From an uncultured Mycoplasmatota bacterium (lineage in GTDB: Bacteria; Bacillota_I; Bacilli_A; RF39; UBA660), in assembly GCA_945872435.1 (NCBI GenBank), contig CAMBYP010000003.1, positions 1 to 54,108 on the forward strand: a DNA stretch of 54,108 bases, read 5' to 3'. The stretch's first letter is position 1, and each line of letters begins with the position of its first letter. Of this stretch, positions 18,632 to 29,392 are shown piece after piece. A model generated the notes under the pieces. It did no database searches. It saw only the letters and a program-made list of their open reading frames with translations, and had not been told where the DNA came from. The position numbers and the translations under genes were made by a program.

Positions 18632-19480
18632 ATGGAGTATTCACCACTTAAAATGCAAAAAAATTTAACTTCTCATGATTTTTATTTTAAAAAAAATTAT
18701 GGACAAAACTTTATTATTGATCGAAATGTTATTGATAAAATTGTAGAGTCTAGTCAAATAGATGAAGATACATTAGTAATTGAAGTAGGTCCTGGTGCTG
18801 GATCTTTAACTGTAGGATTATCAAAAAAGGCAAAACAAGTAATATGTTATGAAATTGATAAAACTTTAGAACCAGTGTTATCAGAAAATTTAAAAGATTG
18901 CCAAAATGTAAAAATTATATATCAAGATTTTTTGAAAAGTCAACCAAATGAAATATTAAATAATTATGAATATTCGAAATTATATTTAATTGGTAATTTA
19001 CCATATTATATTACTACACCAATTATTATGAAAGTAATAGAAGATAAATTGAATGTCGATAAAGTAGTAATTATGGTTCAAAAAGAAGTGGGAGACCGAT
19101 TTAAAGCACAACCAGGTAGTAGAGACTATGGTTCCTTAACAGTTTTTTTAAATTATTATTTTCAAATACATAAGTTATTAGATGTTAGTAGAAATGTATT
19201 TTTACCAAAACCTAATGTAGATAGTATTGTAGTAGAATTTGTGAAAAAAGAAAATCAAATAAATATTGTACAACCTGATTTCTTTTTCCAATTTGTGAGA
19301 GATTGTTTTCAACAAAAAAGGAAAAATTTAAGAAATAATTTAAAATCATACGATTTAAAATTACTAGAAGAAATTTTAAAAGAATGTGGTTATTGCTTAC
19401 AAGATCGTGCTGAAAAAATCAGTCTAGAATCTTTTGTGAAAATAGCAAATGAATATGTTAGAAAGAAGGAAATACAATGA
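18632..19480 (+). CDS. rsmA: 16S rRNA (adenine1518/1519-N6)-dimethyltransferase
   Basis: KNYGQNFIID, VIEVGPGAGSLT, IGNLPYYITTPI. Confidence 0.96.
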   Translation: MEYSPLKMQKNLTSHDFYFKKNYGQNFIIDRNVIDKIVESSQIDEDTLVIEVGPGAGSLTVGLSKKAKQVICYEIDKTLEPVLSENLKDCQNVKIIYQDFLKSQPNEILNNYEYSKLYLIGNLPYYITTPIIMKVIEDKLNVDKVVIMVQKEVGDRFKAQPGSRDYGSLTVFLNYYFQIHKLLDVSRNVFLPKPNVDSIVVEFVKKENQINIVQPDFFFQFVRDCFQQKRKNLRNNLKSYDLKLLEEILKECGYCLQDRAEKISLESFVKIANEYVRKKEIQ

Positions 19481-20433
19481 TTGGAATATTTTATTTGGTA
19501 TTATTTTTAGTATTACTATTTATATCTTTTATGATACTTTTAAAAACTTTGGATATATTTTATTTAAAAACTTTTTTTAAAACAATCATTAGTTTTTTCT
19601 TAATCTTCTTTTCATGTTTGTTTCCATTTGTTAGTATTTATTGCCTTGCTAAATTATTTTCATATAGTGAATTAATTGTGATATTTGAAACTAGTTTTTT
19701 AGGAAATGCGATTATTACTTTTTTTAAATATTATTTTATTCCTTTATATATTATCTTTATTATTATATCAATCATTGTTATGATCTTAATTATTTTAGGA
19801 AGATTTCAAAAGCAAACAATGAAACCCATAAAAGTTTTAGATGGACCTAATGTAGTAAATGACAATATTTTGATAAAAAATAAACAATTAAGTATTCGTT
19901 CTTTAACAAAAGAAGATGTTAATGACTTGTTAAAATGGTTAACAAATGAAAAAGTATTAGAATTTCATGATGGGCGAGATATTTCATACAATGAAAAGTT
20001 GATATATAAACATTATTTTAATGATAAAAATATAAAAAGACTTATTTTATTGAAAAATGAAGAATCCATTGGATATTTACAGTATTATCCAATTACGAAA
20101 GCAGAATGTAATAAGTATGGGTTTGAAAATGATTCATTAGTTTATGGTATTGATTATTTTATTGGTGTTCCTAAATATTTTAATAGAGGTTATCAAGTAA
20201 AATTTCTTAATATGATAAAAGAGGAATTAATGAATAGAAATGTAGATTATTTAGTTGTTGATCCATTGGTAGAAAATGAAAAAGATATAAAAAACTATGA
20301 AAAGTGTGGTTTTAAGAAATACCGATTATTGCCAAATCATCGTTTTCATGAAGGTGAGCGACATGATTGTTATTTAATGATTTATTCAAAGGATGAGTCA
20401 AAATTGAAATTAATGAAGGAATCCGAGAAGTAG
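19477..20433 (+). CDS. Membrane-anchored GNAT acetyltransferase, AAC(6')-like C-terminal domain
   Basis: About three N-terminal TM helices (~110 aa) plus GNAT domain (LSIRSLTKEDVNDLLKWLTNEKV..NYEKCGFKKYR); ATGA overlap with rsmA. Confidence 0.72.
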   Translation: MIGIFYLVLFLVLLFISFMILLKTLDIFYLKTFFKTIISFFLIFFSCLFPFVSIYCLAKLFSYSELIVIFETSFLGNAIITFFKYYFIPLYIIFIIISIIVMILIILGRFQKQTMKPIKVLDGPNVVNDNILIKNKQLSIRSLTKEDVNDLLKWLTNEKVLEFHDGRDISYNEKLIYKHYFNDKNIKRLILLKNEESIGYLQYYPITKAECNKYGFENDSLVYGIDYFIGVPKYFNRGYQVKFLNMIKEELMNRNVDYLVVDPLVENEKDIKNYEKCGFKKYRLLPNHRFHEGERHDCYLMIYSKDESKLKLMKESEK

Positions 20434-20554
20434 TGAGTAGCTACTTTTTTTGACCAAAAATTTACAATAATGTACAACAAATACAGTATATGTTTTGTTT
20501 TTTTGCACCATTGATAACTTTGTGTTATCATATAGCTGAAAGGAATTTTGATAT

Positions 20555-21205
20555 ATGATTAATAAGAAATGGGATATTGTATTGAAAGAAGAAATGCAAA
20601 AAGATTATTTTCGACAATTAGGTCATTTTGTAAAGTCTGAATATGCAACTAAGAGATGCTTTCCAGAATACAAAAATATTTTTAATGCGTTACGTTTTAC
20701 TGATTATGATGAAGTAAAAGTAGTAATTTTAGGACAAGATCCATATCATGGTGAAAAAGAAGCACATGGTTTATCTTTTTCTGTGCAAAAAGGAGTTAAA
20801 AGACCTCCATCATTGGATAATATTTTTAAAGAATTATATAATGATTTAGGAATTCGAAGAGAAAATAATGATTTAACGGATTGGGCAAAACAAGGTGTTC
20901 TACTTTTAAATTCAATCATGTCTGTTGTGATGGATCATCCTTTATCTCATCAAAACCATGGATGGGAACAATTCACAGATGCAATTATTTCAAAATTAAA
21001 TGAAAGAGAAAAGCCAGTTGTTTTTGTGTTTTGGGGAAGTTACGCAAGAAGTAAAAAAGTATTAATTACTAATACACGTCATAAAATTATAGAGAGTGTT
21101 CATCCATCTCCTTTGTCAGCATATCGTGGCTTTTTTGGAAGTAAACCTTTTTCTAAAATTAATCAATTTTTAATTAAAAATGGCGAATCAGAAATTAAGT
21201 GGTGA
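20555..21205 (+). CDS. ung: Uracil-DNA glycosylase
   Basis: VVILGQDPYHGEKEAHGLSFSV, HPSPLSAYRGFFG. Confidence 0.97.
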   Translation: MINKKWDIVLKEEMQKDYFRQLGHFVKSEYATKRCFPEYKNIFNALRFTDYDEVKVVILGQDPYHGEKEAHGLSFSVQKGVKRPPSLDNIFKELYNDLGIRRENNDLTDWAKQGVLLLNSIMSVVMDHPLSHQNHGWEQFTDAIISKLNEREKPVVFVFWGSYARSKKVLITNTRHKIIESVHPSPLSAYRGFFGSKPFSKINQFLIKNGESEIKW

Positions 21206-21207
21206 TT

Positions 21208-22551
21208 ATGAACGAAGTATTGAAATTTTTAAAAACATTAGTAAAACATGATGACACTGTTGTAGTAGCGGTATCCGGTGGACCAGATTCTATGGCACTT
21301 TTAAATTTATTAATAAAATTGAGAACGAATGTTCCAATCCATATTGTATGTGCTCATGTTCATCATAATATAAGAAAAGAAAGTGATAAAGAAAAAGAAT
21401 TTGTGGAAACATATTGTAAAAATAATGATGTAAAATTTGAATTTTTAAAAATTGAGAAATATCATAATCAGGAAAACTTTCATCAAGAAGCTAGAGCGAT
21501 TCGATATCATTTTTTTGAACAAATTGTAAATAAATATCATGCACAATATTTAATGACAGCACATCACGGAGATGATTTGATTGAAACAATTTTGATGAGA
21601 TTGGTGCGAGGCTCATCACTTCGCGGTTATTCAGGCTTTCCTAAAATTAGTTTTATGGGAAATTATCATTTAGTGAGACCTCTTATTACTGTTACTAGAA
21701 ATGAAATTAATGAATATCTTGAAATAAATAAAATACCTTATGTATTAGATGCAAGTAATCAAAAAGATCAATATACTAGAAATAGATATCGTAAATATGT
21801 TGTCCCACAATTAAAAAAAGAAAATAATCATGTGAATGAGAAATTTTTAAAATTTAGTGAGATGATACTTCAAAGTTATGAATATATCAATTCGGTAGTA
21901 AAAGAAAAGCAAGGAAGGGTATTTGATGACAATTTCATTAATATAGAACAATGGAAAAAAGAAAATTCATTTTTACAACGACAAATTATTCAATATGTAT
22001 TAACTTTTATTTACAAGGATAATTTAGACATGATTAATGATAGGCATGTGCAAAATATACAAAAATTTCTATTGACTGCTAATTCTAATTCATATTTAAC
22101 ATTGCCTTGTTCTATCGTTTTGACAAAAGAATATGATCGTGCATTATTTGAAAAGAAGAAAAATTATAATTCATATCATTATATATTAGAAGATTGTATT
22201 TTATTACCAAATGGATATTCGGTAGAAAAAGTTACAGAAGAAGAAAGTGATAATAATTTTGTTTGCCGATTAGACATAAGCCAAATTCAATTACCAATTA
22301 TTATAAGAACAAAAAGAAATGGTGATAGAATGAATATTAAGGGATTGAATGGTGCTAAAAAAATTAGTGATATATTTACTGATGAAAAAATTCCAAAAAA
22401 TCAGCGTGAAATCTGGCCAATTGTAACTGATTCATCTGGAAAAGTACTTTGGTTACCAGGATTGAAAAAATCACAATTTGATAGAACAAAAAATGGAAAG
22501 TATGATATAATACTTAAGTATTCTTTAAAAAAGGAGGTTTTTCATGAATAA
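21208..22551 (+). CDS. tilS: tRNA(Ile)-lysidine synthase
   Basis: VAVSGGPDSMALL, HGDDLIETILMRLVRGS. Confidence 0.95.
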   Translation: MNEVLKFLKTLVKHDDTVVVAVSGGPDSMALLNLLIKLRTNVPIHIVCAHVHHNIRKESDKEKEFVETYCKNNDVKFEFLKIEKYHNQENFHQEARAIRYHFFEQIVNKYHAQYLMTAHHGDDLIETILMRLVRGSSLRGYSGFPKISFMGNYHLVRPLITVTRNEINEYLEINKIPYVLDASNQKDQYTRNRYRKYVVPQLKKENNHVNEKFLKFSEMILQSYEYINSVVKEKQGRVFDDNFINIEQWKKENSFLQRQIIQYVLTFIYKDNLDMINDRHVQNIQKFLLTANSNSYLTLPCSIVLTKEYDRALFEKKKNYNSYHYILEDCILLPNGYSVEKVTEEESDNNFVCRLDISQIQLPIIIRTKRNGDRMNIKGLNGAKKISDIFTDEKIPKNQREIWPIVTDSSGKVLWLPGLKKSQFDRTKNGKYDIILKYSLKKEVFHE

Positions 22552-24586
22552 AAAAGCAATTAAAAAGGGAATATTTCCGTATGTAATATTATTGTTTATT
22601 ATGTTTTCAATCTTATACTTTTTTAATGTGATGAATCAAAAAGTAAATGTTTTAACATATGATAAATTTATGAATCAAGCAAATAAAGGAAAGGTTGAAG
22701 AGGTTGTAATTACTCCTCGTAGTAGAGCAAGTGTTTATGAAATTTCAGGAACTATGAAAGGATATAAAGATAATGAATCTTTCTTTTTAAGAGTTCCATT
22801 AGACAGTGATGTTATGTCAGAAATTTTAGAAATGCAAAAAAAGGAAAGATTTCAATTAGATACGTCATCTGATCCGGAATCTAGTGCATTTTTGTTATTT
22901 TTAGTAAATGTATTACCTATGGTAATTTTAGTCGGAGGAGCTTTTTTCTTGATTACAAGACAAATGGGTAGTGCTAATAAGTCTATGGATTTTGGACGTA
23001 GTCGTGCTCGTTTAAATGAAGACAATAAAAAAGTTACATTTGAAAATGTTGCTGGATTGGATGAGGAAAAAGAAGAAGTTTCAGAATTGATTGACTTTTT
23101 AAAAAGTCCAAAGAAATTCCAACGTCTAGGGGCACGTATTCCTAAGGGTGTTTTATTAGTAGGTCCTCCTGGAACAGGAAAGACTTTATTAGCTAGAGCT
23201 GTTGCAGGTGAAGCCAATGTTCCATTTTATTATATAAGTGGTTCAGAATTTGTGGAATTATTTGTTGGTGTAGGTGCAAGTCGTGTACGTGATATGTTTA
23301 AACAAGCAAAACATAATGCACCATGTCTAATATTTATTGATGAAATTGATGCAGTTGGACGTCAAAGAGGAGCTGGTTTAGGTGGCGGTCACGATGAACG
23401 TGAGCAAACATTAAATCAATTATTAACAGAAATGGATGGATTTGGTTCAAATGAAGGTATCATTATCATCGCTGCTACAAACCGTCCTGATGTATTGGAT
23501 CCAGCATTATTACGTCCTGGTCGTTTTGACCGTCAAGTAACAGTTAATTTACCAGATGTAAAAGGTAGAGAAGAAATTTTAAAAGTTCACGCTAAGGGAA
23601 AAACATTTTCTAGCAAGGTGTCATTAAGTAATATTGCAAAAAGAACAGTAGGCTTTAGTGGAGCAGACTTGGAAAACTTATTAAATGAAGCTGCATTATT
23701 AGCTGTTCGTCGTAATAAAAATCAAATTACAATGGCAGAAATTGATGAAGCACATGATAGAGTTATGATGGGTCCTGCTAAAAAAAGTCATAAATATACA
23801 GAAAAAGAAAAGCGTACGGTTGCATACCATGAAGCCGGACATGCGGTTTTAGGTATTAAATTAGACAATGCCAATGAAGTACAAAAAATCACTATCGTTC
23901 CAAGAGGAAATGCTGGTGGTTATAATTTAATGTTACCAAAAGAAGAAACTTATTTATCAACAAAACAAGAGCTTTTGGAACGTATTATGGGACTTTTAGG
24001 TGGTCGTGTTGCTGAAGAAATTGTCTTTAATGAAATGACAACAGGAGCACATAACGATTTTGAGAAAGCTACTAAAATTGCTAGAGCTATGGTTACTGAA
24101 TATGGAATGAGTGATTTAGGCCCTGTACAATTTGAACATCAAGAAAGTAGTGTTTTCTTAGGTAGAGATTATAATAAGAGTCGTAATTTTTCTGGTCAAG
24201 TAGCATTTGAAATAGATCAAGAACAAAGAAAAATTATCAATGAATGTTATGAAAAAGCAAAAAAAGTAATTAAAGAAAATCGTGATTTATTAGATTTGAT
24301 TGCAAATGCTTTATTAGAAAATGAAACACTTACTAAGGAACAAATTGATTATTTGGTAGAACATGGCTGTATGCCAGAAGAAGATGTTGCTGAGGTAGAA
24401 GATGATAAACAAAGTGAAACAGTAGAAAACTCTAGTGCATCTGATTTTGAAGAATTATCTTATAATGATTTGAGTGAAGAACTTCTGTATGAATTATGTT
24501 TAGAAAGAAATATAGAGGTTAACAAAGATATGGATAAAGATACTTTAATCAAATTATTACAAGACGATGACAAAGAAGATGAATAA
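22544..24586 (+). CDS. ftsH: ATP-dependent zinc metalloprotease FtsH
   Basis: [22 protein letters not shown]-terminal TM helices; C-terminal extension. Confidence 0.98.
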   Translation: MNKKAIKKGIFPYVILLFIMFSILYFFNVMNQKVNVLTYDKFMNQANKGKVEEVVITPRSRASVYEISGTMKGYKDNESFFLRVPLDSDVMSEILEMQKKERFQLDTSSDPESSAFLLFLVNVLPMVILVGGAFFLITRQMGSANKSMDFGRSRARLNEDNKKVTFENVAGLDEEKEEVSELIDFLKSPKKFQRLGARIPKGVLLVGPPGTGKTLLARAVAGEANVPFYYISGSEFVELFVGVGASRVRDMFKQAKHNAPCLIFIDEIDAVGRQRGAGLGGGHDEREQTLNQLLTEMDGFGSNEGIIIIAATNRPDVLDPALLRPGRFDRQVTVNLPDVKGREEILKVHAKGKTFSSKVSLSNIAKRTVGFSGADLENLLNEAALLAVRRNKNQITMAEIDEAHDRVMMGPAKKSHKYTEKEKRTVAYHEAGHAVLGIKLDNANEVQKITIVPRGNAGGYNLMLPKEETYLSTKQELLERIMGLLGGRVAEEIVFNEMTTGAHNDFEKATKIARAMVTEYGMSDLGPVQFEHQESSVFLGRDYNKSRNFSGQVAFEIDQEQRKIINECYEKAKKVIKENRDLLDLIANALLENETLTKEQIDYLVEHGCMPEEDVAEVEDDKQSETVENSSASDFEELSYNDLSEELLYELCLERNIEVNKDMDKDTLIKLLQDDDKEDE

Positions 24587-24600
24587 TCTTCTTTTTTTAT
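24575..24600 (+). terminator. Intrinsic terminator after ftsH
   Basis: AGAAGAT-GAATA-ATCTTCT plus T-run, overlapping the stop codon. Confidence 0.75.
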
Positions 24601-24665
24601 AAATTTATTGACTATTTTTAGAGAAAAGAGATATAATTGACATATAATAGGAAGAAGGTATTGGT

Positions 24666-25082
24666 ATGAAAAGTAATTTAGCAAAAGCTTCAAAGTTATT
24701 GGTATGTTTTTTAGCAATTATTTTTGTGGTAACGGGATGTGGTTGTGATAAAAAAGAAGAAAAGAAAGAAGCACCAAAAGTAGAATCAAAAGTAACTACA
24801 TTAGAAGATCAGACAATCGAAGGATTAAAAATCACAGGTTTTAGTATTACTTATTCTGAAGGAATTAGTAAAATAGTTGCAAATGTGGAAAATACAACAG
24901 ATCAAGAAATTAAACTTACTAATATTGGAATTAATTTATATGATAAAGATAACAAATTAATTATTCAAACAGCAGGATATATCGGAGATAGTATTGCACC
25001 TGGAGATAATAAACAAATTGTTTCAGATGTAACAGAAGATTTAAGATCAGCAAAAAAAGTAGAATATAAAATTGCAAGATAA
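24666..25082 (+). CDS. Lipoprotein with FxLYD-like domain
   Basis: Lipobox VVTGC; VANVENTTDQEIKLTNIGINLYDKD. Confidence 0.7.
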   Translation: MKSNLAKASKLLVCFLAIIFVVTGCGCDKKEEKKEAPKVESKVTTLEDQTIEGLKITGFSITYSEGISKIVANVENTTDQEIKLTNIGINLYDKDNKLIIQTAGYIGDSIAPGDNKQIVSDVTEDLRSAKKVEYKIAR

Positions 25083-25169
25083 GTTCTTGCTTTTTTTATT
25101 TGAGACATAGACATTAGTATGAAATTTTGATACAATATAATTTAGATATAATTAGAAAATGGTGGTAAT

Positions 25170-25955
25170 ATGGGAAAGATTATTTCACTTGTTAATCAAA
25201 AGGGTGGAGTAGGAAAAACAACTTCAAGTATCAATTTAGCATCTTCTTTAGGTGTTTTAAAAAAGCGAACATTGTTAATTGATTTAGATCCACAGGGAAA
25301 TACAACTACAGGGGTTGGAATTAATAAAGCTGATATTAACAAAAGTATATATGATTTATTAATTGATGAAGCAACATTAGATGAAGTTATGGTAAAAACA
25401 AAATATAAAAATTTATATGTAATACCAGCAACAATTAATTTAGCAGGAGTGGATATTGAATTAATTGATAAGAGTAAGTTAGACCCAACATTTGTAAAAG
25501 GTGCACAGTTAAAAAAATATTTAGATGAAATTAAAGATGTTTTTGATTTTATTATTATTGACTGTCCACCATCATTAGGTATTTTAACTACAAATGCATT
25601 GACTGCATCTGATAGTGTTATTATTCCAGTACAATGTGAGTTTTATGCTTTAGAGGGTATTATGCAATTATTAAATACGATACGTTTAGCTCAGAAAAAT
25701 TTGAATCCAAAATTAACAATAGAAGGAGTTTTACTTACTATGTTAGACTCAAGAACAAATTTAGGATTAGAAGTTGTGGAAGACATCAGAAGTTATTTCA
25801 AAGAAAGTGTATATGACACAATTATTCCAAGATTAGTAAGATTATCAGAGGCACCGAGCCATGGAGAACCTATTTTAGTGTATGATCCACAAAGTAGGGG
25901 AACAGAAGCGTATTTAAATTTAGCAAAGGAAGTGATTGAAAGAAATGGAAACTAA
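25170..25955 (+). CDS. parA: Chromosome partitioning ATPase ParA/Soj
   Basis: NQKGGVGKTTSSINLA; synteny with parB. Confidence 0.96.
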   Translation: MGKIISLVNQKGGVGKTTSSINLASSLGVLKKRTLLIDLDPQGNTTTGVGINKADINKSIYDLLIDEATLDEVMVKTKYKNLYVIPATINLAGVDIELIDKSKLDPTFVKGAQLKKYLDEIKDVFDFIIIDCPPSLGILTTNALTASDSVIIPVQCEFYALEGIMQLLNTIRLAQKNLNPKLTIEGVLLTMLDSRTNLGLEVVEDIRSYFKESVYDTIIPRLVRLSEAPSHGEPILVYDPQSRGTEAYLNLAKEVIERNGN

Positions 25956-26829
25956 AAAGAGAGCTTTGGGTAAAGGACTAGAACAATTGTTCAATGCTGA
26001 AGCAATAGATGTAAATGAGTTAGAAAAACAGATTTATGAAACAACACCAAAAGAAGAAATTGTGGAACTGGATATTAATCAATTAAGACCTAATCCATAT
26101 CAACCACGTACAGTATTTAATGAAGAACATTTAGAAGAATTGGCTTCTTCAATTAAAGAACATGGCGTTTTTCAACCAATTATTGTTAAAAAAAGTATCA
26201 AAGGATATGATATTATTGCTGGTGAACGTCGTTATCGTGCTAGTAAAATGGCTGGTTTAGATAAAATTCCAGCTATAATTCGAACATTTACAGATAATCA
26301 AATGATGGAAATTGCACTTTTAGAAAATTTACAACGTGAAAATTTAAGCCCAATTGAAGAAGCAAAGGCATATCAAAATATGATAGATCATCTACATTTA
26401 ACTCAAGATGAATTATCTAAGAAAGTAGGAAAAAGTAGAAGTCATTTAACAAATATGCTTGGCTTATTACGTTTACCAAATGAAGTTCAAGACTTAGTGA
26501 ATGATGAAAAATTAACAATGGGACATGCTAGAGCATTAAGCAAATTGGAAGATGAATCACAAATTGTTAAAATGGCTCATGAAATTACAGAAAATAAATT
26601 ACCTGTACGTGCTGTAGAAGAAAAGATTCAAGATAATTCTTTTGAAAAGAAAGTAAAAATTCATCGTAAAGAGACTCCAATAAAATCAGAATATAAATAT
26701 GCTGAAGATTTATTACGTGATAAGTTAGATACAAAAGTTCGTATTCGTGATAAAAAAATTGAAATTCATTTTACTAATGTAGCAGATTTAAATAGGATAT
26801 TAGAAATTATTCAAGTTAAGGAGTCATAA
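25945..26829 (+). CDS. parB: Chromosome partitioning protein ParB/Spo0J
   Basis: KRALGKGLEQLF, GERRYRAS CTPase motif, ENLQREN. Confidence 0.96.
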   Translation: METKKRALGKGLEQLFNAEAIDVNELEKQIYETTPKEEIVELDINQLRPNPYQPRTVFNEEHLEELASSIKEHGVFQPIIVKKSIKGYDIIAGERRYRASKMAGLDKIPAIIRTFTDNQMMEIALLENLQRENLSPIEEAKAYQNMIDHLHLTQDELSKKVGKSRSHLTNMLGLLRLPNEVQDLVNDEKLTMGHARALSKLEDESQIVKMAHEITENKLPVRAVEEKIQDNSFEKKVKIHRKETPIKSEYKYAEDLLRDKLDTKVRIRDKKIEIHFTNVADLNRILEIIQVKES

Positions 26830-26832
26830 TTG

Positions 26833-27672
26833 ATGGGAAATATATTAAATATTATAAACGCAATTTCTGAAAAAGTTATGGTTAAAGAAGTTGTTGGACC
26901 GATTTTAGTTATTTGTATTTCAATTTTAATTAATGGAGTTATTAAGAATGTTGTTCATCGCTTTTTTCATATTACAAAAAAGAGATTAACTACAAAAGAA
27001 GAAAAAAGAACAATCACTGTTGTTTCTTTGATTACCAATATTATTAAATATATTATTATTTTAATTGATGTGATTATCATTTTAGGAATTTATGGTATCC
27101 CTACAACATCTATTATCGCATCATTAGGAGCAGTTGGAGTTGTATTAGGACTTGCTTTACAAGATACGTTAAAAGATTTTGTTTCAGGATTTTTTATGAT
27201 TACGGAAAATCAATATCGTATGGGAGATTGGGTAGATATTGGAAATTTTCAAGGTGAAGTTATCAATATTGGTTTAAAAACAACGCAAATTCGTGCCTAT
27301 ACAGGCGAAGTAAAAATTATTTCAAATCGTACAATTACAGAAGTAATTAATTATAATTTAGCTAATTCATTAGCAATTGTTGATGTTCCAATTCCATATG
27401 AAGAAGATTATGAAAAAGCAGAAGATGTATTAAAAAAGTTGTGTGATCATTTAACAAATACACTAGAAAAAATCAAAGGTAATGTCACTCTTCTTGGAAT
27501 TAATGAATACGGAAATCAAGGATTGATATATCGTATTACTGTAGATACAATTCCTACAGAACATTATGGAGTACAAAGAGAAATTAGAAAACAAGTAAAA
27601 AAAGTTTTGGATGAAAATAATATCAAAATGGGTTATCCACAGGTGGTGGTACACAATGGAAAAAGAATATAA
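26833..27672 (+). CDS. MscS-family mechanosensitive channel
   Basis: IASLGAVGVVLGLALQDTLKDFVSGFFM pore helix; beta domain. Confidence 0.93.
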   Translation: MGNILNIINAISEKVMVKEVVGPILVICISILINGVIKNVVHRFFHITKKRLTTKEEKRTITVVSLITNIIKYIIILIDVIIILGIYGIPTTSIIASLGAVGVVLGLALQDTLKDFVSGFFMITENQYRMGDWVDIGNFQGEVINIGLKTTQIRAYTGEVKIISNRTITEVINYNLANSLAIVDVPIPYEEDYEKAEDVLKKLCDHLTNTLEKIKGNVTLLGINEYGNQGLIYRITVDTIPTEHYGVQREIRKQVKKVLDENNIKMGYPQVVVHNGKRI

Positions 27673-27841
27673 ACTAGGTAGTATTGTGATGATGAAAAAA
27701 GAACATCCTTGTGGAACAAATGAGTGGCAAATTATTCGTATTGGAGCAGATATCAAAATTAAATGCTGTAAATGCGGGAGAACTATTATGATGCCACGAT
27801 TTGAATTTAATCAAAAATTAAAAAAAGTATTAGAATTGTAG
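27656..27841 (+). CDS. DUF951 family protein
   Basis: GSIVMMKKEHPCGTNEWQIIRIGADIKIKCCKCGRTIMMPR. Confidence 0.9.
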   Translation: MEKEYKLGSIVMMKKEHPCGTNEWQIIRIGADIKIKCCKCGRTIMMPRFEFNQKLKKVLEL

Positions 27842-27853
27842 AAAGGAGACGTT

Positions 27854-29380
27854 ATGAAATTAAATAAAAAAAATAAACAAAAAAGATTAAATCCAATCTT
27901 TACTATTGTAATATTAACTTTAATTGTGATGTTAATGAGTCTCCTTTTTTCTTTATTAGGTATTGAAGGACATAAGACTGCTATTGTGAATAATAGTATA
28001 GAATCTTCTATTACTACAGTTAAAAATATATTTTCAACGGATGGTTTTCATTTTTTATTTGGAAATATGATTCATTCATTTTCTAAATTTGAACCATTGG
28101 CATATCTTGTTTTATCTTTAATTGGAATTAGTATTGGTTCTGCTAGTGGATTATTTCAAAAAATGTTTTCTCCTTTAAAGAAAATAAGAATTGGTGTTCT
28201 TACATTTTCTTTATTATTAATTTCTATTATATTTAATATGATTGGAGAATACAGTTTTATGTTATTAATTCCTTTGGCAGGGGTGATTTATCAATATGCT
28301 GGTAAAAATCCAATGTTAGGGATTATGACTGCTTTTCTTGGAACAAGTATAGGGTATGGAACAAATATTATTTTTACATATGATGATTATTCACTTGGCA
28401 TGTTAACACAAATGGCAGCAAATGTTTCTGTAGATGAGGATTATACTTTTAATTTGTTATCGACAAGTATTATATCCCCTATATCTACACTTATTTTGTC
28501 GTTTATAGGAACTATTATTATTACAAAATTTTTGACACCTAAATTACCTAAAAAATGTCATATTGATGATAGTGTAGAATATCATGATTCTAAAATAGCA
28601 GCGCGTATGAGTGGGATTTTATTTTTGATTTTGTTGGTTGTTGTTGCATATATGATTATTCCAGGGTTACCTGGTTCTGGAGTTTTGTTAGATACTCATG
28701 AAACTGAGTATATTGCTCAGCTATTTAGTGCTAATGCACCATTTCGTACAGGAAGCATTTTATTGATTACTATTATGTTAATATTTTGTTCTTTTGTATA
28801 TGGCTTGCTTTCTGGAAATTTAAAATCTACAGAAGATTGTGGCTTAGGTTTATCAAAAGAATTTAAGAACGTAGGATATTTATTTGTATTATTATTTTTT
28901 GTTTCTAATATGTTATCAATTTTGGAATGGACTAACTTGGGTAGTGGAATTACGACAAGATTAGTGGATTTCATTAGTACTCTTCAAATTTCGGGAATTC
29001 CATTGATTATTTCTGTATTTATCATTATTATAATAGCCAGCATTTTGATACCTGGAAATATAGAAAAGTGGACTTTATTATCCCCTGTTGTAGTTCCATT
29101 ATTTATGAGAGCAAATATTACACCAGATTTCACACAGTTTATTTTTAAAGCAGCAGATGGTATAGGAAAAAGTATTTCATTATTTTTTGTATATTTTATT
29201 ATTATGGTAGGGTTTTTACAAAAATATAATGCAGAAAGAAAAGAAGAAATTACTTTATTTGGAACTTTAAAAATATTAGCTCCATCTATTTTATTATTTA
29301 CAATTGTATGGATTATGATTATAATAGGATGGTATTTAGTTGGTTTACCACTTGGGGTAAATACGATGCCAACGTTATAG
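27854..29380 (+). CDS. AbgT-like multi-TM transporter
   Basis: ~12 hydrophobic segments; general resemblance to AbgT family (p-aminobenzoyl-glutamate transporter/exporter). Confidence 0.65.
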   Translation: MKLNKKNKQKRLNPIFTIVILTLIVMLMSLLFSLLGIEGHKTAIVNNSIESSITTVKNIFSTDGFHFLFGNMIHSFSKFEPLAYLVLSLIGISIGSASGLFQKMFSPLKKIRIGVLTFSLLLISIIFNMIGEYSFMLLIPLAGVIYQYAGKNPMLGIMTAFLGTSIGYGTNIIFTYDDYSLGMLTQMAANVSVDEDYTFNLLSTSIISPISTLILSFIGTIIITKFLTPKLPKKCHIDDSVEYHDSKIAARMSGILFLILLVVVAYMIIPGLPGSGVLLDTHETEYIAQLFSANAPFRTGSILLITIMLIFCSFVYGLLSGNLKSTEDCGLGLSKEFKNVGYLFVLLFFVSNMLSILEWTNLGSGITTRLVDFISTLQISGIPLIISVFIIIIIASILIPGNIEKWTLLSPVVVPLFMRANITPDFTQFIFKAADGIGKSISLFFVYFIIMVGFLQKYNAERKEEITLFGTLKILAPSILLFTIVWIMIIIGWYLVGLPLGVNTMPTL

Positions 29381-29392
29381 GGAGGAATAGGT

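Noticed and set aside
27633-27641. Perfect DnaA box TTATCCACA inside the mscS 3' end
   Set aside because: Single box in coding sequence with no cluster or AT-rich unwinding element; expected by chance. TTTTCCACA near 51550 likewise.
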